Part shown: piece by piece, positions 1 to 8,568 of the stretch | How the letters are laid out: each line of letters opens with the position of its first letter | Position numbering within the stretch: position 1 is the stretch's first letter | NCBI GenBank assembly: GCA_903970595.1 | Contig: CAJCJI010000466.1 | Span: 1 to 46,495 of the forward strand | Source: Verrucomicrobiota bacterium | Lineage (GTDB): Bacteria > Pseudomonadota > Gammaproteobacteria > Nevskiales > Nevskiaceae | DNA: 46,495 nucleotides | Reading direction: 5' to 3' | Program-made: the position numbers and the translations under genes | Notes under the pieces: generated by a model | What the model saw: the letters and a program-made list of their open reading frames with translations, nothing else | Database searches by the model: none | What the model was told of the DNA's origin: nothing

Positions 1-21
1 CGCTTAGCCCCTGGATACCGG

Positions 22-36
22 CTTTCGCCGGGATGA
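22..36. repeat. Candidate left attachment core (REP-like palindrome)
   Basis: The stretch CTTTCGCCGGGATGA lies in a small palindrome (CCGGC-TTTC-GCCGG) outside the integrase promoter. A 15-base stretch matching it at 13 positions occurs at 39215-39229, just outside the matching right-end boxes. Integration within a dispersed intergenic palindrome would give this arrangement. The exact crossover cannot be fixed without an empty site. Confidence 0.4.
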
Positions 37-55
37 GCATTAAATCTTAAGTATA

Positions 56-84
56 TGTACATAAAGGATTTTCTTTGATATAAT
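56..84 (+). promoter_or_regulatory. Probable sigma70-type promoter of the integrase gene
   Basis: TGTACA at 56-61 (4 of 6 matches to the -35 consensus) is followed after exactly 17 bases by a perfect TATAAT at 79-84. Transcription would begin near base 91, inside the first CACAGA box, so binding of the integrase to these boxes could repress its own promoter. The promoter match is seen directly; the autoregulation is inference. Confidence 0.6.
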
Positions 85-87
85 CTT

Positions 88-157
88 CTACACAGAGCAT
101 GCACAGATACGGCGAATCAACGACTTACGACGCCGATCTGCACAGATTCTGCACAGA
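88..157 (+). repeat. Two phased pairs of CACAGA boxes, candidate integrase arm sites
   Basis: CACAGA begins at 91, 102, 141 and 152, giving two pairs with 11-base centre spacing, close to one helical turn. The second pair is an exact repeat of TCTGCACAGA (137-146 and 148-157). They sit between the integrase promoter and its start codon. A third pair with the same spacing is at 39141-39161. Short phased direct repeats near att sites are typical arm-type binding sites for tyrosine recombinases and their directionality factors. Confidence 0.5.
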
Positions 158-170
158 AGGAGAGCCAAGG

Positions 171-1448
171 ATGGCATTCATCACCGACAAAGAGGAACTC
201 AAGCCCGGTCTTATTCTATTCCGGCGCTCGGACGTCACGCACCGCAACTGGTATTGCCGTATCCAGTTGCCCAAGGCCGACCGCTACAAGACCATCTCCC
301 TTAAGACCTCGAACCGGGATGCGGCGCGGGATCAGGCATACGATCACGATGCCGATATCCGATTTCGCCTCAAGCACGACGTTCCGGTGTTCAACCGGCC
401 GTTCGCCGAGGTGGGAAAAGAATATGTCGCCTTGCAGGAGCAGCGCGCCGCGCGCGGCGAGATCAGCAAGGCCAGGCCCAAAAAGCTCAAATGCGTCATC
501 GAAGGCCCCCTCAACGACTACTGCGGCTCCACCCAGGTCCATCTGATCGGGCAGGACACTTGGAAGGCTTACCCCGCCTGGCGCCGGGAGACTGGCACCG
601 GCCGCTACCGAGGCGGCATCATCAGCGATTCGACCATTCGCTTTGAAATGTCCATTTTCGGCGCGGTGATGAACCACGCCATCAGCAAACGCTACGTCCC
701 CGCCAGCCAGCGTTTCGAGGACAAACCCAAGCTCAAGACCATGCGGCGCGACGAGTTCACGCCGGAGGAATACCGCAGGCTGCATACGGTCGGCCGGTCG
801 TGGGTGAGCCGGGCAACCAAGCCGTCGAGCGTCTGGTATCGCACGGTGGCTTACAACTTCATCCTGATTGCCTGCAATACCGGGATGCGTCCGTCCGAAG
901 CTAAGAACCTTCGCTGGCGCGACATCATGCCCGCGAAGGATCGTGAGGGGCGCGAGATCGTGGTGATGTTCGTGCAGGGCAAAGGCAAGTCCCGCAAGCT
1001 GGTGGCGCCCAAGAGCGTGGGCGACTATCTGGAGCGCATTCGCGCCATCGCCAAGGCCAGGGAGCTGGACGACCGGGTATTTACCACCATCACCGGCGAA
1101 CCGGCCAAGACGCTATACAAGAATATGATCGAGGGCTTACTGATCGAAGCCAAGCTACGCGACGGGCCGAACGGCGTTCCGCGCTCCACCTATTGCTTCC
1201 GCCATACCTACGCCACATTCCGCCTGAGTGAGGGTGTGGATGTTTATTTCCTGGCTGAACAGATGGGTACGTCGGTCAAGATGATCGAGGATCACTACGG
1301 CCATGTGAACACCGTCAAGCATGCCGATCGCGTGCTGCAAGGCATGAGCGGATGGGAGCCGGCGATCCCGGATGAAACTGACGCCAAAGCCGCCCGCGCC
1401 ATCGCAACGCGGCAATCGGCGCGGCTTCACCGCAAAGCGGCTCACTAG
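171..1448 (+). CDS. Tyrosine recombinase / phage-type integrase
   Basis: Site-specific recombinase of 425 residues, likely catalysing integration and excision of the element whose left end it occupies. The C-terminal catalytic domain shows the first arginine in CNTGMRPSEA (R240), a lysine-rich beta-hairpin near QGKGKSRK (about 269-276), the second arginine in YCFRHTYAT (R344), and the nucleophile tyrosine in EDHYGHV (Y376). The first His of the usual HxxR box is Tyr here and the usual LGH is MGT. The start at 171 is preferred over the in-frame ATG at 99 because AGGAGAG lies just upstream and the 99 start falls among the CACAGA repeats. The N-terminal half carries a SAM-like core-binding region (about 75-180). 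The last ~40 residues are basic and low complexity. Function is confident; the target site is inferred. Confidence 0.9.
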   Translation: MAFITDKEELKPGLILFRRSDVTHRNWYCRIQLPKADRYKTISLKTSNRDAARDQAYDHDADIRFRLKHDVPVFNRPFAEVGKEYVALQEQRAARGEISKARPKKLKCVIEGPLNDYCGSTQVHLIGQDTWKAYPAWRRETGTGRYRGGIISDSTIRFEMSIFGAVMNHAISKRYVPASQRFEDKPKLKTMRRDEFTPEEYRRLHTVGRSWVSRATKPSSVWYRTVAYNFILIACNTGMRPSEAKNLRWRDIMPAKDREGREIVVMFVQGKGKSRKLVAPKSVGDYLERIRAIAKARELDDRVFTTITGEPAKTLYKNMIEGLLIEAKLRDGPNGVPRSTYCFRHTYATFRLSEGVDVYFLAEQMGTSVKMIEDHYGHVNTVKHADRVLQGMSGWEPAIPDETDAKAARAIATRQSARLHRKAAH

Positions 1449-2495
1449 CCTTGAGGCATCGGGCTTCGATGCCGGGATACGACGATGGGCCTGCCCATCT
1501 TCCCTGTCTCTTCGCCGATGCGCCGCTGGCGCGTTTGATCGGCGTGCTTTGTGATTCGCTGGACTGACGGGCTTTTGAGCGTCGAGCTTCGACGCGGCGG
1601 CAGTCCGGTGAATCGTTCGAGCACACCCGCCGTGGCGGATCAGGGGTGCGTATTCTTTGACTCTCCGTTGGCCGGCTGCGCGCTGCGCTTGCAGGCATAG
1701 CAAACCGTGCTCGCGACAGTGAAGTTCTAGCCGCAAATTTCCGTCGAGCGTGGAATCATCCAATCCACACGAGCAGAAATTCGCATTTAGAAAACGCTGC
1801 AATACGCAATCACCGAGCTTTTCAACAGAATTGGGCACACTGCGGCCTCTCAATTGGTCCGCGGGAACGGCCGGTCTGTAGCAAAGCACTGCGTTGTCGG
1901 AGTTGGCCAAGAGGAGACGTCCAGACTGTTGGTGCGCGCAGGAGATTGACCAGATTGCTCATGCTCGAGTTGACCACTGATTCCGAATGGAACATATGCG
2001 GTGAAAAGGGCTTAACCCATTCGTGACTGGTCACGCTTACGGGAGCACATGATCTCGTGGCTGATCAATCTGATCCCTCGCGTCAACAGAGCAACTCGGA
2101 TACAAGAATCCGTAGCTACGATGGGCTTTTAGATGTGAGATCGTTTTGGTACGAAGGCCATTAGAACGTGAGGGCAGAGGGAATGTCGAAATTCCACATC
2201 GGCGTTGCGATCACCAGGAGATTGGATTCCAGAAATCGTCAGTTGGTTGACCCGACTGGGGGGCCGCCCCCTTCAGCCTTTCCGCCTCAGCCGGGTCCTT
2301 CGTCGAGATAGCTGGGAGCGTGACTTCGTCCAGATGAGGAAGTCGCTCGGTGGCCACGTCACGGGGTACGGGCTTTGTCGACGGATAGAGGTCAGTGAGC
2401 CGTGCGGCGAGCGTATCGGCGACCGCTCGACTCGCCGAGTTTTTCCCTCTCGGATTCACCCTCAATCATCGGAATTTGCTTCATATCGTTAGCTC
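1449..2495. other. Gene-poor kilobase with small inverted repeats
   Basis: No convincing gene was found apart from a weak reading frame at 2211-2459 on the minus strand. Two perfect short palindromes follow the integrase: GGCATCG-GGCTT-CGATGCC at 1455-1473 and GCGTCGA-GCT-TCGACGC at 1579-1595. Neither is followed by a T-tract, so they are poor terminators. The longer frames here are antisense to the integrase or are compositionally odd. The region may be decayed sequence. Confidence 0.5.
2211..2459 (-). CDS. Weak hypothetical protein downstream of the SnoaL-like gene
   Basis: An open frame of about 82 codons on the minus strand, starting at a GTG (or a TTG two codons earlier). It begins about 36 bases after the SnoaL-like gene on the same strand. 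Composition is protein-like (ends DDFWNPISW), but no family is recognised and there is no strong ribosome-binding site. It could be the tail of a decayed gene or chance. Confidence 0.22.
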   Translation of the reverse strand: MNPRGKNSASRAVADTLAARLTDLYPSTKPVPRDVATERLPHLDEVTLPAISTKDPAEAERLKGAAPQSGQPTDDFWNPISW

Positions 2496-2918
2496 TTATT
2501 TCTTCTTAGTCATTGCGTTCCAGGCCGCAAGAGAGTCCATGTAGTCTCTCCAATGCGTAATCTTTCGGTCTTCGATCTTGATGATTGAGCAGAACCGATT
2601 GTTGTATTTCGCGCCTGTCGCGAGGATGGTTCCATGGACCTCGTATTCGATGACACAGCCGTCGTCCGTCTTGTGGGTAATCAACTTGTCGGCGGATTGA
2701 AGCGCGATATTGTCGACGTAGCCCCTGAACGCAGCCATCAGGTCGGCTCGCCCTTTGATAATGCGGGGCCAACCCAGGTCGTAGAGAACCTCGTAGATGA
2801 CGTGGTCGTCGACGATGTCGAAGAAATGCTCTCCGTCGACAAGATCACCTAGCGCCCGTCGAACCAGATTGAAGTAAGGATCGGCGGGCTCGTAGGCAGC
2901 GTAATTCGGCTTTGACAT
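2496..2918 (-). CDS. SnoaL/NTF2-like (ketosteroid isomerase-like) protein
   Basis: A 140-residue protein with the size and pattern of a SnoaL/NTF2-like cone fold: an N-terminal helix (DPYFNLVRRALG), the D-H-V-I-Y-E-V strand, a central LMAAFRGYVD helix, and C-terminal strands ending in FCSIIKIEDRKITHWRDYMD. Such proteins are small isomerases, hydratases, cyclases or ligand-binding proteins; substrate cannot be read from sequence. AAGGAG lies about 6 bases before the ATG. It is transcribed away from the exported hydrolase at 3225, with a 306-base divergent spacer. Confidence 0.7.
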   Translation of the reverse strand: MSKPNYAAYEPADPYFNLVRRALGDLVDGEHFFDIVDDHVIYEVLYDLGWPRIIKGRADLMAAFRGYVDNIALQSADKLITHKTDDGCVIEYEVHGTILATGAKYNNRFCSIIKIEDRKITHWRDYMDSLAAWNAMTKKK

Positions 2919-3224
2919 TCCAAACTCCTTGCACGCTTCGGTTGGTTAGAAAATGAGAGTTGAATATAAATCGGAAGCTTGTCGATCGTCACGCCCGCAG
3001 CATCCGGCGGCGAAGCAATCGGAACTGGTCATTGGTACGCATCACCCACTAGGCCCCAAGCCGGCCCGAATCGGCCATCGCAAAACGACGCGCCGACAAT
3101 GCGACTCCGCATGCGCTGGCACCCATGCCTATACCATGGTGTCAGCGATACCTTAGGACAATGGCGTCGCACCAGCGTTCGGGCATAGCTTTATCCGCAC
3201 CTCAATACAACGCGGAGAACTAGC
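2919..3224. promoter_or_regulatory. Divergent intergenic spacer
   Basis: A 306-base gap between the leftward SnoaL-like gene and the rightward exported hydrolase. It must hold both promoters, but I see no clear -35/-10 pair or operator palindrome. The open frames here lack ribosome-binding sites. Confidence 0.3.
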
Positions 3225-4052
3225 ATGTTTCCACCTAAGGCTTCTGATATTGCGCCGGGGATGGACATCATGATGGCGAGGCGTGACTTGTTGGTGGCGG
3301 TCGCAGCTGGCGCAGCAATGGCAATGATATCGCCGCGGAGCGTAGCGTCCACGCCGCCTCCGGCCGCGAAGAACGTTGTTTTGCTGCATGGCCTGTTTGC
3401 CGATGGATCCTGCTGGCTGGACGTCATTCCGGAGTTACAGTCGGCGGGACTCAACGTCACTTCGGTGCAGAATCCTTTGACGACGCTGCCGGACGCGGTT
3501 GCTTCGGCTCACAAAGTCCTGGATCGCCAGGATGGCCCGACTGTCCTCGTGGGGCATTCTTTCTCCGGCATGATCGTGACCGAGGCCGGCGTACACCCGA
3601 ATGTGTCTGCGCTCGTCTATGTCGCAGCGCGGGCACCTGATGCCGGCGAGGACTACGCTGCGCTGGCTAAGAAATATCCGGCGCCGCCGGCCGCCTCTGG
3701 GATCGTCTTCGATGGAGATGAGGGACGCTTGAGGGAATCGGCATTTCTTCACGATTTCGCCGGCGATCTTCCTGAACATCGAGCGGAGGTTCTATATGCA
3801 GTGCAGGAGCCCTTCAACAAGGCCCTTCTGAGCGGCAGAACCACTGTTGCCGCCTGGCGCTCGAAACCTTCCTTTTACGCCGTCTCGACTGAGGACAGGA
3901 CAATCAATCCGGATCTGGAGCGCTTCATGGCCAAGCGCATGGGAGCCAAGACCATCGAACTCAAATCCAGCCACCTGTCGATGATCTCGCACTCCGAAGA
4001 AATATCCCGATTGATCCTGGAAGCCGCCGGAATGGGGTCAAACAGTGGCTAG
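3225..4052 (+). CDS. Exported alpha/beta hydrolase
   Basis: An alpha/beta-hydrolase of 275 residues. A twin-arginine-like signal lies near the N-terminus (ARRDLLVAVAAGAAMAM, about residues 18-34), so it is probably exported. The mature part begins with the oxyanion strand VVLLHGLFADGSCW and has the nucleophile elbow GHSFSG. A late Asp (STEDRTINP) and His (SSHLSM) complete a plausible triad. The family includes small esterases related to salicylate-ester hydrolases. A GGAG motif lies about 7 bases upstream of the chosen ATG; the later Met codons at 3270/3273 would shorten the leader but keep the signal. Substrate unknown. Confidence 0.8.
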   Translation: MFPPKASDIAPGMDIMMARRDLLVAVAAGAAMAMISPRSVASTPPPAAKNVVLLHGLFADGSCWLDVIPELQSAGLNVTSVQNPLTTLPDAVASAHKVLDRQDGPTVLVGHSFSGMIVTEAGVHPNVSALVYVAARAPDAGEDYAALAKKYPAPPAASGIVFDGDEGRLRESAFLHDFAGDLPEHRAEVLYAVQEPFNKALLSGRTTVAAWRSKPSFYAVSTEDRTINPDLERFMAKRMGAKTIELKSSHLSMISHSEEISRLILEAAGMGSNSG

Positions 4053-4495
4053 CGCTTCCTCAGTTCCGGGCCAGATGCAGTTATCAAGGCATTTTGGAGC
4101 GATAGACATCAGCTCAATAGCTTGGATTTTCGGCACCTCCCTGGCCCTCGCCTCGTCCACAATGCTGGGCACATTCCAGCTGATGGCGTCGTCAACGGTC
4201 ATGCAGGCCGCCATCCAGGCACTTCCGGTGAGCGCCGTGAGGCCCTCCGAGGATCCTTGCCTGCTCATCAAGTCCCTGGAGGACATACCGCTATGGGATA
4301 CCAGACTGGAAGAGCTGCCAGGCGATCCGGCAGCAATGTGACTACGTTCGGGATGCACGACAGCCAAACCCGCCAGTTCGTTTCCGCAATCATGGCTCTG
4401 TTCATCCTGTGGGCTCATGTGCTATTCGGCCAGCATTCGGCAGCGCGGGTACGGCGCGGCGGTAGGCTATAGAAAGCCGCCATCCGATCGATCGT
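4053..4495. other. Gap between hydrolase and response regulator genes
   Basis: Three overlapping frames occupy this 443-base gap (4045-4341 plus, 4122-4472 plus, 4038-4418 minus) and none shows a recognisable family or good ribosome-binding site. The most protein-like part is a short frame at 4353-4472, listed separately. Confidence 0.4.
4353..4472 (+). CDS. Possible 39-residue single-span membrane peptide
   Basis: An ATG frame of 39 codons encodes a hydrophobic core (FVSAIMALFILWAHVLF) followed by a basic tail (ARVRRGGRL), the layout of a small inner-membrane peptide. The ribosome-binding site is weak and the same frame is open upstream, so this may be chance. It converges on the leftward regulator gene. 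Confidence 0.22.
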   Translation: MHDSQTRQFVSAIMALFILWAHVLFGQHSAARVRRGGRL

Positions 4496-5179
4496 TCACT
4501 GTGTGCCAAGCGCCGTGGGCTTCGACGGACCGGTTAGATGCAACCTGGTCGCGATGGTGACCAGCTCGGCCAGCGAGCGGATTTTCATCTTGCGCATCAC
4601 CTGGCCTCGGTGCGCCTTCACCGTAATCTCAGCAATGCCCAACTCGCCGCCCACCTGCTTGTTCAAGAGGCCGGACACCACCAGGGTCATGACTTCCCGC
4701 TCGCGCGAGCTGAGCGAGGCATAGCGCTCCTGAAGCGTCCGCATCTCTGCTGCTTCGCTCAACACCTTTTGGCTGCGTTCGATCGCCCCGCGTATCGCGC
4801 CCAGCAGCGTTTCAACTTCGAACGGCTTGGTGAGGAACTCAACCGCGCCCGCCTTCATCGCCCGAACGGTCATGGGCACGTCGCCACAGCCGGTGATGAA
4901 GATGATCGGCATGTCGGTTCTTTCATGCGCCACAGCGCTCTGCAAGTCCAGCCCGCTGAGATCCGGCAGTCCCACGTCCAGTACCAGGCAGTTGGCTACC
5001 TGTACCTGTGGACGTTCAAGGAATTCGCGCGCCGAAGCGAACGTCTCCACCGCGAATCCGGCCTGGCGGACCATCGCTTCCAGCGATTCGCGCACGGAGA
5101 TGTCGTCGTCAACGACGAACACAATCGGCATGGTGAGTCCCGCACCTCGCCTTCCTTCAATTGCATTTGCCGGCGTCAT
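4496..5179 (-). CDS. FixJ/NarL-type response regulator
   Basis: A 227-residue two-domain regulator. The receiver has the acidic cluster VVDDD, phospho-acceptor Asp in LVLDVGLPDLSG, conserved Thr/Ser in IFITG and Lys in LTKPF. The C-terminal LuxR-type helix-turn-helix has SSREREVMTLVVSGLLNKQ and ITVKAHRGQVMRKM. Overall it resembles FixJ/TodT/StyR regulators. The start at 5179 is supported by AAGGAGGG five bases upstream; a longer frame to 5206 lacks this. It is the last gene of a leftward three-gene two-component locus, 36 bases after the lone receiver. Likely DNA-binding output of the multi-PAS kinase; its targets may include the large rightward operon, but that is inference. Confidence 0.9.
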   Translation of the reverse strand: MTPANAIEGRRGAGLTMPIVFVVDDDISVRESLEAMVRQAGFAVETFASAREFLERPQVQVANCLVLDVGLPDLSGLDLQSAVAHERTDMPIIFITGCGDVPMTVRAMKAGAVEFLTKPFEVETLLGAIRGAIERSQKVLSEAAEMRTLQERYASLSSREREVMTLVVSGLLNKQVGGELGIAEITVKAHRGQVMRKMKIRSLAELVTIATRLHLTGPSKPTALGTQ

Positions 5180-5215
5180 GGTGTCCCTCCTTGATTCCCT
5201 CTCCAACGACAGATT

Positions 5216-5587
5216 TCATATCGGAAGCAGCGCGGTCTGCAGCGCGCCCAGCAACGCGGTATCGCTGAACGGCTTGAGCAGACACGCAACGGCGCCACCC
5301 TTGATGAGCCGGGGGCCGAGGGCCTCGTCGGCATGGGCCGTGATGAACACGATTGGCAGCGAGTTGTTGCGTTGATTCAGCTCGCGCTGCAGATCCGGAC
5401 CGGACATTCCGGGCATGGCTATGTCAAGAATAAGGCAGCGCGCCTGGTCGGCACACCCCGAGGCGAGAAACTCCTCCGCCGAAGCGAACGCCCGGGCGCT
5501 GAAGCCGAATTCCTTGAGCAGGTCTGGCAGCGATTCGCGAACCGATTCGTCGTCGTCGACCACCGCGATGAGCGCGCGCTTGGGCAT
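5216..5587 (-). CDS. Single-domain response regulator (receiver only)
   Basis: A 123-residue CheY-like receiver with VVDDDES, phospho-acceptor Asp in LILDIAMPGMSG, FITAHAD and LLKPF. It has no output domain, so it may act by protein contact or as a phosphate relay or sink for the kinase. Its start codon overlaps the kinase stop in a TGATG junction at 5585-5589, which indicates translational coupling. The longer frame to 5683 runs inside the kinase gene and is not used. Confidence 0.88.
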   Translation of the reverse strand: MPKRALIAVVDDDESVRESLPDLLKEFGFSARAFASAEEFLASGCADQARCLILDIAMPGMSGPDLQRELNQRNNSLPIVFITAHADEALGPRLIKGGAVACLLKPFSDTALLGALQTALLPI

Positions 5588-8388
5588 CAGGATCGCTCCC
5601 CGATACGACTGGCATCCATGTCGGCGGATCGCCGCGCGGCTTCCAGACCTTCGGCAGCCGACCGGCCTTCGACGACCCTGCACGGAATGGCGAATGCAAA
5701 CGTCGCTCCCCTCCCTTCGTTCAACGTCGCCGTCAGGCGGCCACCGTGACTCTCGACGATGGAGCGGCTTACCGATAGGCCAATTCCCATTCCTTCCTTT
5801 TTTGTTGTGTGGAACGCATCAAATAATTTCGTTGCTTGCTGCGGGTCAAAGCCGGGACCGGTGTCGGAAACCGCGAGTTGCACGTAGTCGTCACCCTCCT
5901 TGTCGGTTCGGACGACCAGCTGACGCACCGCCCCCTCAACATCGCTCATCGCTTCCACCGCGTTAAGCAGCAGGTTCAACACGACCTGTTGAAGCTGGAC
6001 CCGGTCGCCAGCGACCCGGGGCAAAACCTGCGCTGCCTCCAGTCGCAGCATGATCCGGTTGTTGCGAATCTCGCTGCGAAGCAGTTCGATGACCTCTAGG
6101 GCTGCCTCGTTCAGATCCACCTCGTCCTTGACGACGGCCTTCTTGCTGAACAGAGCCCGCAAACGCTTGATGACGTCCGAAGCACGATGCCCGTCACGCA
6201 GCGTCCGCCGCGCGGTCTCCAAGGCGCCCTCGGTGTTGGGCGGATCGGCGCTCAACATGCGCAGGCAGGTGTTCGCATTGGTGACGATTCCGGCGAGCGG
6301 CTGGTTGATCTCATGTGCGATGGAAGCCGTCACAGCACCCAGGCTGTTGACCCGTGCGACGTGGGCAAGTTCGGCACGCAGCTTGCCGACGGCCTCCTCG
6401 GCTTCGTGCCGCTCAGTCACGTCTTGTACCGCCCCGATGTACTCCAGCCGGCCCTTCGGGTCGCGAGTGCCGTGGGCGGTTAAGTAAATGTATTTGACCT
6501 TGCCGTCCGACATCAGCAGTCGGAGGTCGTACGACAAGTCTTTGCCTGTCAGCGCGCGTCCCATCAGGTCCTCCATCAGGTAGCGATCGGCAGGATGCAC
6601 GCGCGAGCTGACCAGCTCAAACGACATTTGTACAGCCGGTTCGATCTCGAATATTCGATAGACCTGCTCGGACCAAATGAATTCGCCAAACTCCGGGCGC
6701 CAGAAGAAGCTGCCACTGCCGCTGAGCTGTTGGGCTTTCGCCATCATCGCCTGGCTCCGGCGGAGTCGCCCCTCGGCGCGGTTTCGATCGGTGATATCTC
6801 GCGTGACACCCAACTGCACCACAGCGCCGTTACGCCACTGCAGTGGCGCCGCATAGGTCTCTACGCGCCGCCGCTTGCCATGTACGGTAAGCAAGTCGAA
6901 TTCCATGATTCCTTTCTTTCCCGCGCAGACGTCGTGATGAAAGTCCTTGTAGGCCTGCTGTTGTTCAGGAGCGACGTAGTCAAAAAAGACCGTACCTACG
7001 AGAATGTCTGGTGTGGGCACCTCCGCCAAGCCGGCACTTGCCGCATTGACCTGAAGAATGGTGCCGTCGAGCGCAATCACCCTCACGCACTCCGGCGTCG
7101 TTTCGACGATGGCGCGGAAGCTCTCCTCGCTGCGCCTCAACGCCACGTCGCTGCGGGCACGTTCGATGGCGATGCTTGCGATGTGCGTGAGCCGACCGAT
7201 CAGCTCGCGCTGGAACGGCGTTGGCATGCCCGTCTCGATCCGGTAAATGGCAAATATCCCCAGAACTTCCTGGTTGCGCGACAGGATCGGTGTCGATAAG
7301 CAGGCGCGTATCCCGTGCGCCAGGACCACATTCCGCCAGTCCGGCCCCCAGCGCGGGTCGGATACTACGTCCTCGGAAATCACCGTCGACATGGAAGCCG
7401 CGGCCAAGCCACCTGGCCCCTGCTCAGCCGTGGTGTAAAAGCCATGCAGGGCGTCGACGTAGGCTGAGATGCGGCTGGATGCTCCCCCGCGCTGAAAGAT
7501 TCTGCTGACCGGATCGATAAGAAAGATGCCGCTGTGGCAGCAGCTATCGACTTCGTCCACCAGTTGGCACACCGCATCGAGCACGGTGTGCAGCGGCACG
7601 CCCCGCGCGACCATCTCCAGCAGGCGCTTCTCACCCGAGAGCAGCGCCTCGGCACGCTTGCGGTCATCGATATCAGTTCCTAAGTCGTACCACAAGACTA
7701 CGTTCCCTTCGCCGTCCCGTACCGGAGTGCCGCGTATATGGAACCAGCGATATGCGCCGTCCGACCTGCGCAAGCGGCTTTCGACGTCGAAGGGTGCGCC
7801 GGTGGTCATCGATAGAGTCGCCTTGGCGACAAACATCTCCCGGTCGTCCTGATGGACCAAGTCGCTGGTGCTCCAGGCCCCCAACCTGTCGAGCGGAGCA
7901 CCGAAGTATTCAACCGCCTTGCTATTGGCGTGATGGAGGTCACCTTGAGGCGTAAACAGAACCACTACCTCCGGCAAGCCATCCACGATCATCTCCATCT
8001 GCTGCTGATTCGATCGCAGGGCTTTTTCCGCGCGCTTAAGGTCCTCGATGTCAGTGTTGAGGCCAATCCACTTTATGATTTTGCCGGACGCATCGCGCAC
8101 AGGTCTGGCTCGCAGAATGTACCAGCGGTACACGCCGTCGTGGCGCCGCACCCGCGCTTCCACCTTGTAATCTTCGCCGGATTCGAGACAGTGTTTCCAG
8201 GAGGCTAGCAGCAGCGGCAGGTCGTCGGGATGCAGCACTTTCACCCAGGCGTACCCCAAAGCTTCCTCCATGGGTAGCCCGGTATATTCGAGCCAGTATC
8301 TAGTGACGAATTCGAGCGGCCCGTCGGCAGACGCGATCCACATCAGGCCCGGGAGCGGATCGACGGCAAGACTGAGCTCGCTTTCCAT
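5587..8388 (-). CDS. Multi-PAS/GAF sensor histidine kinase (FixL-like core)
   Basis: A large sensor kinase of about 933 residues. In order: PAS (LPGLMWIASADG), second PAS (IVDGLPEVVVLF), GAF (about 260-415), third PAS (IVETTPECVRVI), fourth PAS with PAC, then HisKA with the phospho-His in IAHEINQPLAG and a HATPase_c domain with N box (LLLNAVEAM), G1 (DTGPGFD) and G2 (GMGIGLSVSRSIVESHGG). The HEINQPL type H-box is typical of FixL/TodS-like kinases. No transmembrane segment is visible, so sensing is probably cytoplasmic. No heme-ligand FixL motif is clear. The frame is open to 8436; the ATG at 8388 is chosen because AGGA lies upstream and the domain starts soon after. Cotranscribed with the two downstream regulators. 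Confidence 0.88.
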   Translation of the reverse strand: MESELSLAVDPLPGLMWIASADGPLEFVTRYWLEYTGLPMEEALGYAWVKVLHPDDLPLLLASWKHCLESGEDYKVEARVRRHDGVYRWYILRARPVRDASGKIIKWIGLNTDIEDLKRAEKALRSNQQQMEMIVDGLPEVVVLFTPQGDLHHANSKAVEYFGAPLDRLGAWSTSDLVHQDDREMFVAKATLSMTTGAPFDVESRLRRSDGAYRWFHIRGTPVRDGEGNVVLWYDLGTDIDDRKRAEALLSGEKRLLEMVARGVPLHTVLDAVCQLVDEVDSCCHSGIFLIDPVSRIFQRGGASSRISAYVDALHGFYTTAEQGPGGLAAASMSTVISEDVVSDPRWGPDWRNVVLAHGIRACLSTPILSRNQEVLGIFAIYRIETGMPTPFQRELIGRLTHIASIAIERARSDVALRRSEESFRAIVETTPECVRVIALDGTILQVNAASAGLAEVPTPDILVGTVFFDYVAPEQQQAYKDFHHDVCAGKKGIMEFDLLTVHGKRRRVETYAAPLQWRNGAVVQLGVTRDITDRNRAEGRLRRSQAMMAKAQQLSGSGSFFWRPEFGEFIWSEQVYRIFEIEPAVQMSFELVSSRVHPADRYLMEDLMGRALTGKDLSYDLRLLMSDGKVKYIYLTAHGTRDPKGRLEYIGAVQDVTERHEAEEAVGKLRAELAHVARVNSLGAVTASIAHEINQPLAGIVTNANTCLRMLSADPPNTEGALETARRTLRDGHRASDVIKRLRALFSKKAVVKDEVDLNEAALEVIELLRSEIRNNRIMLRLEAAQVLPRVAGDRVQLQQVVLNLLLNAVEAMSDVEGAVRQLVVRTDKEGDDYVQLAVSDTGPGFDPQQATKLFDAFHTTKKEGMGIGLSVSRSIVESHGGRLTATLNEGRGATFAFAIPCRVVEGRSAAEGLEAARRSADMDASRIGERS

Positions 8389-8568
8389 CGCGGTATTTTC
8401 CTGGCGGCGCCTCATAATACAGAGGATGCACCGCAATTGGATGTACGGTCATTATACTTTGGTATTGGTTAGCCTGCCGCTGCACTGCCTGTCGAAATAG
8501 AGCTTCCGCCCACCGCCGTCTCCGAGGCCAAGGTCCCGCCGCTGTAGACTGCGCGGCCGCTAGAGCTT

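Noticed and set aside
216-785. 189-codon minus-strand frame over the integrase gene
   Set aside because: Antisense to a clearly coding region; no motifs and no ribosome-binding site.
1155-1910. 251-codon minus-strand frame after the integrase
   Set aside because: Half lies antisense to the integrase, composition is Arg/His-rich shadow type, and no domain is seen.
4038-4418. 126-codon minus-strand frame between the hydrolase and regulator genes
   Set aside because: Overlaps the hydrolase end, competes with plus-strand frames, and shows no family features. Left undecided rather than called.
6595-7299. 234-codon plus-strand frame inside the sensor kinase
   Set aside because: Antisense to PAS/GAF coding sequence; shadow of GC-rich codons.
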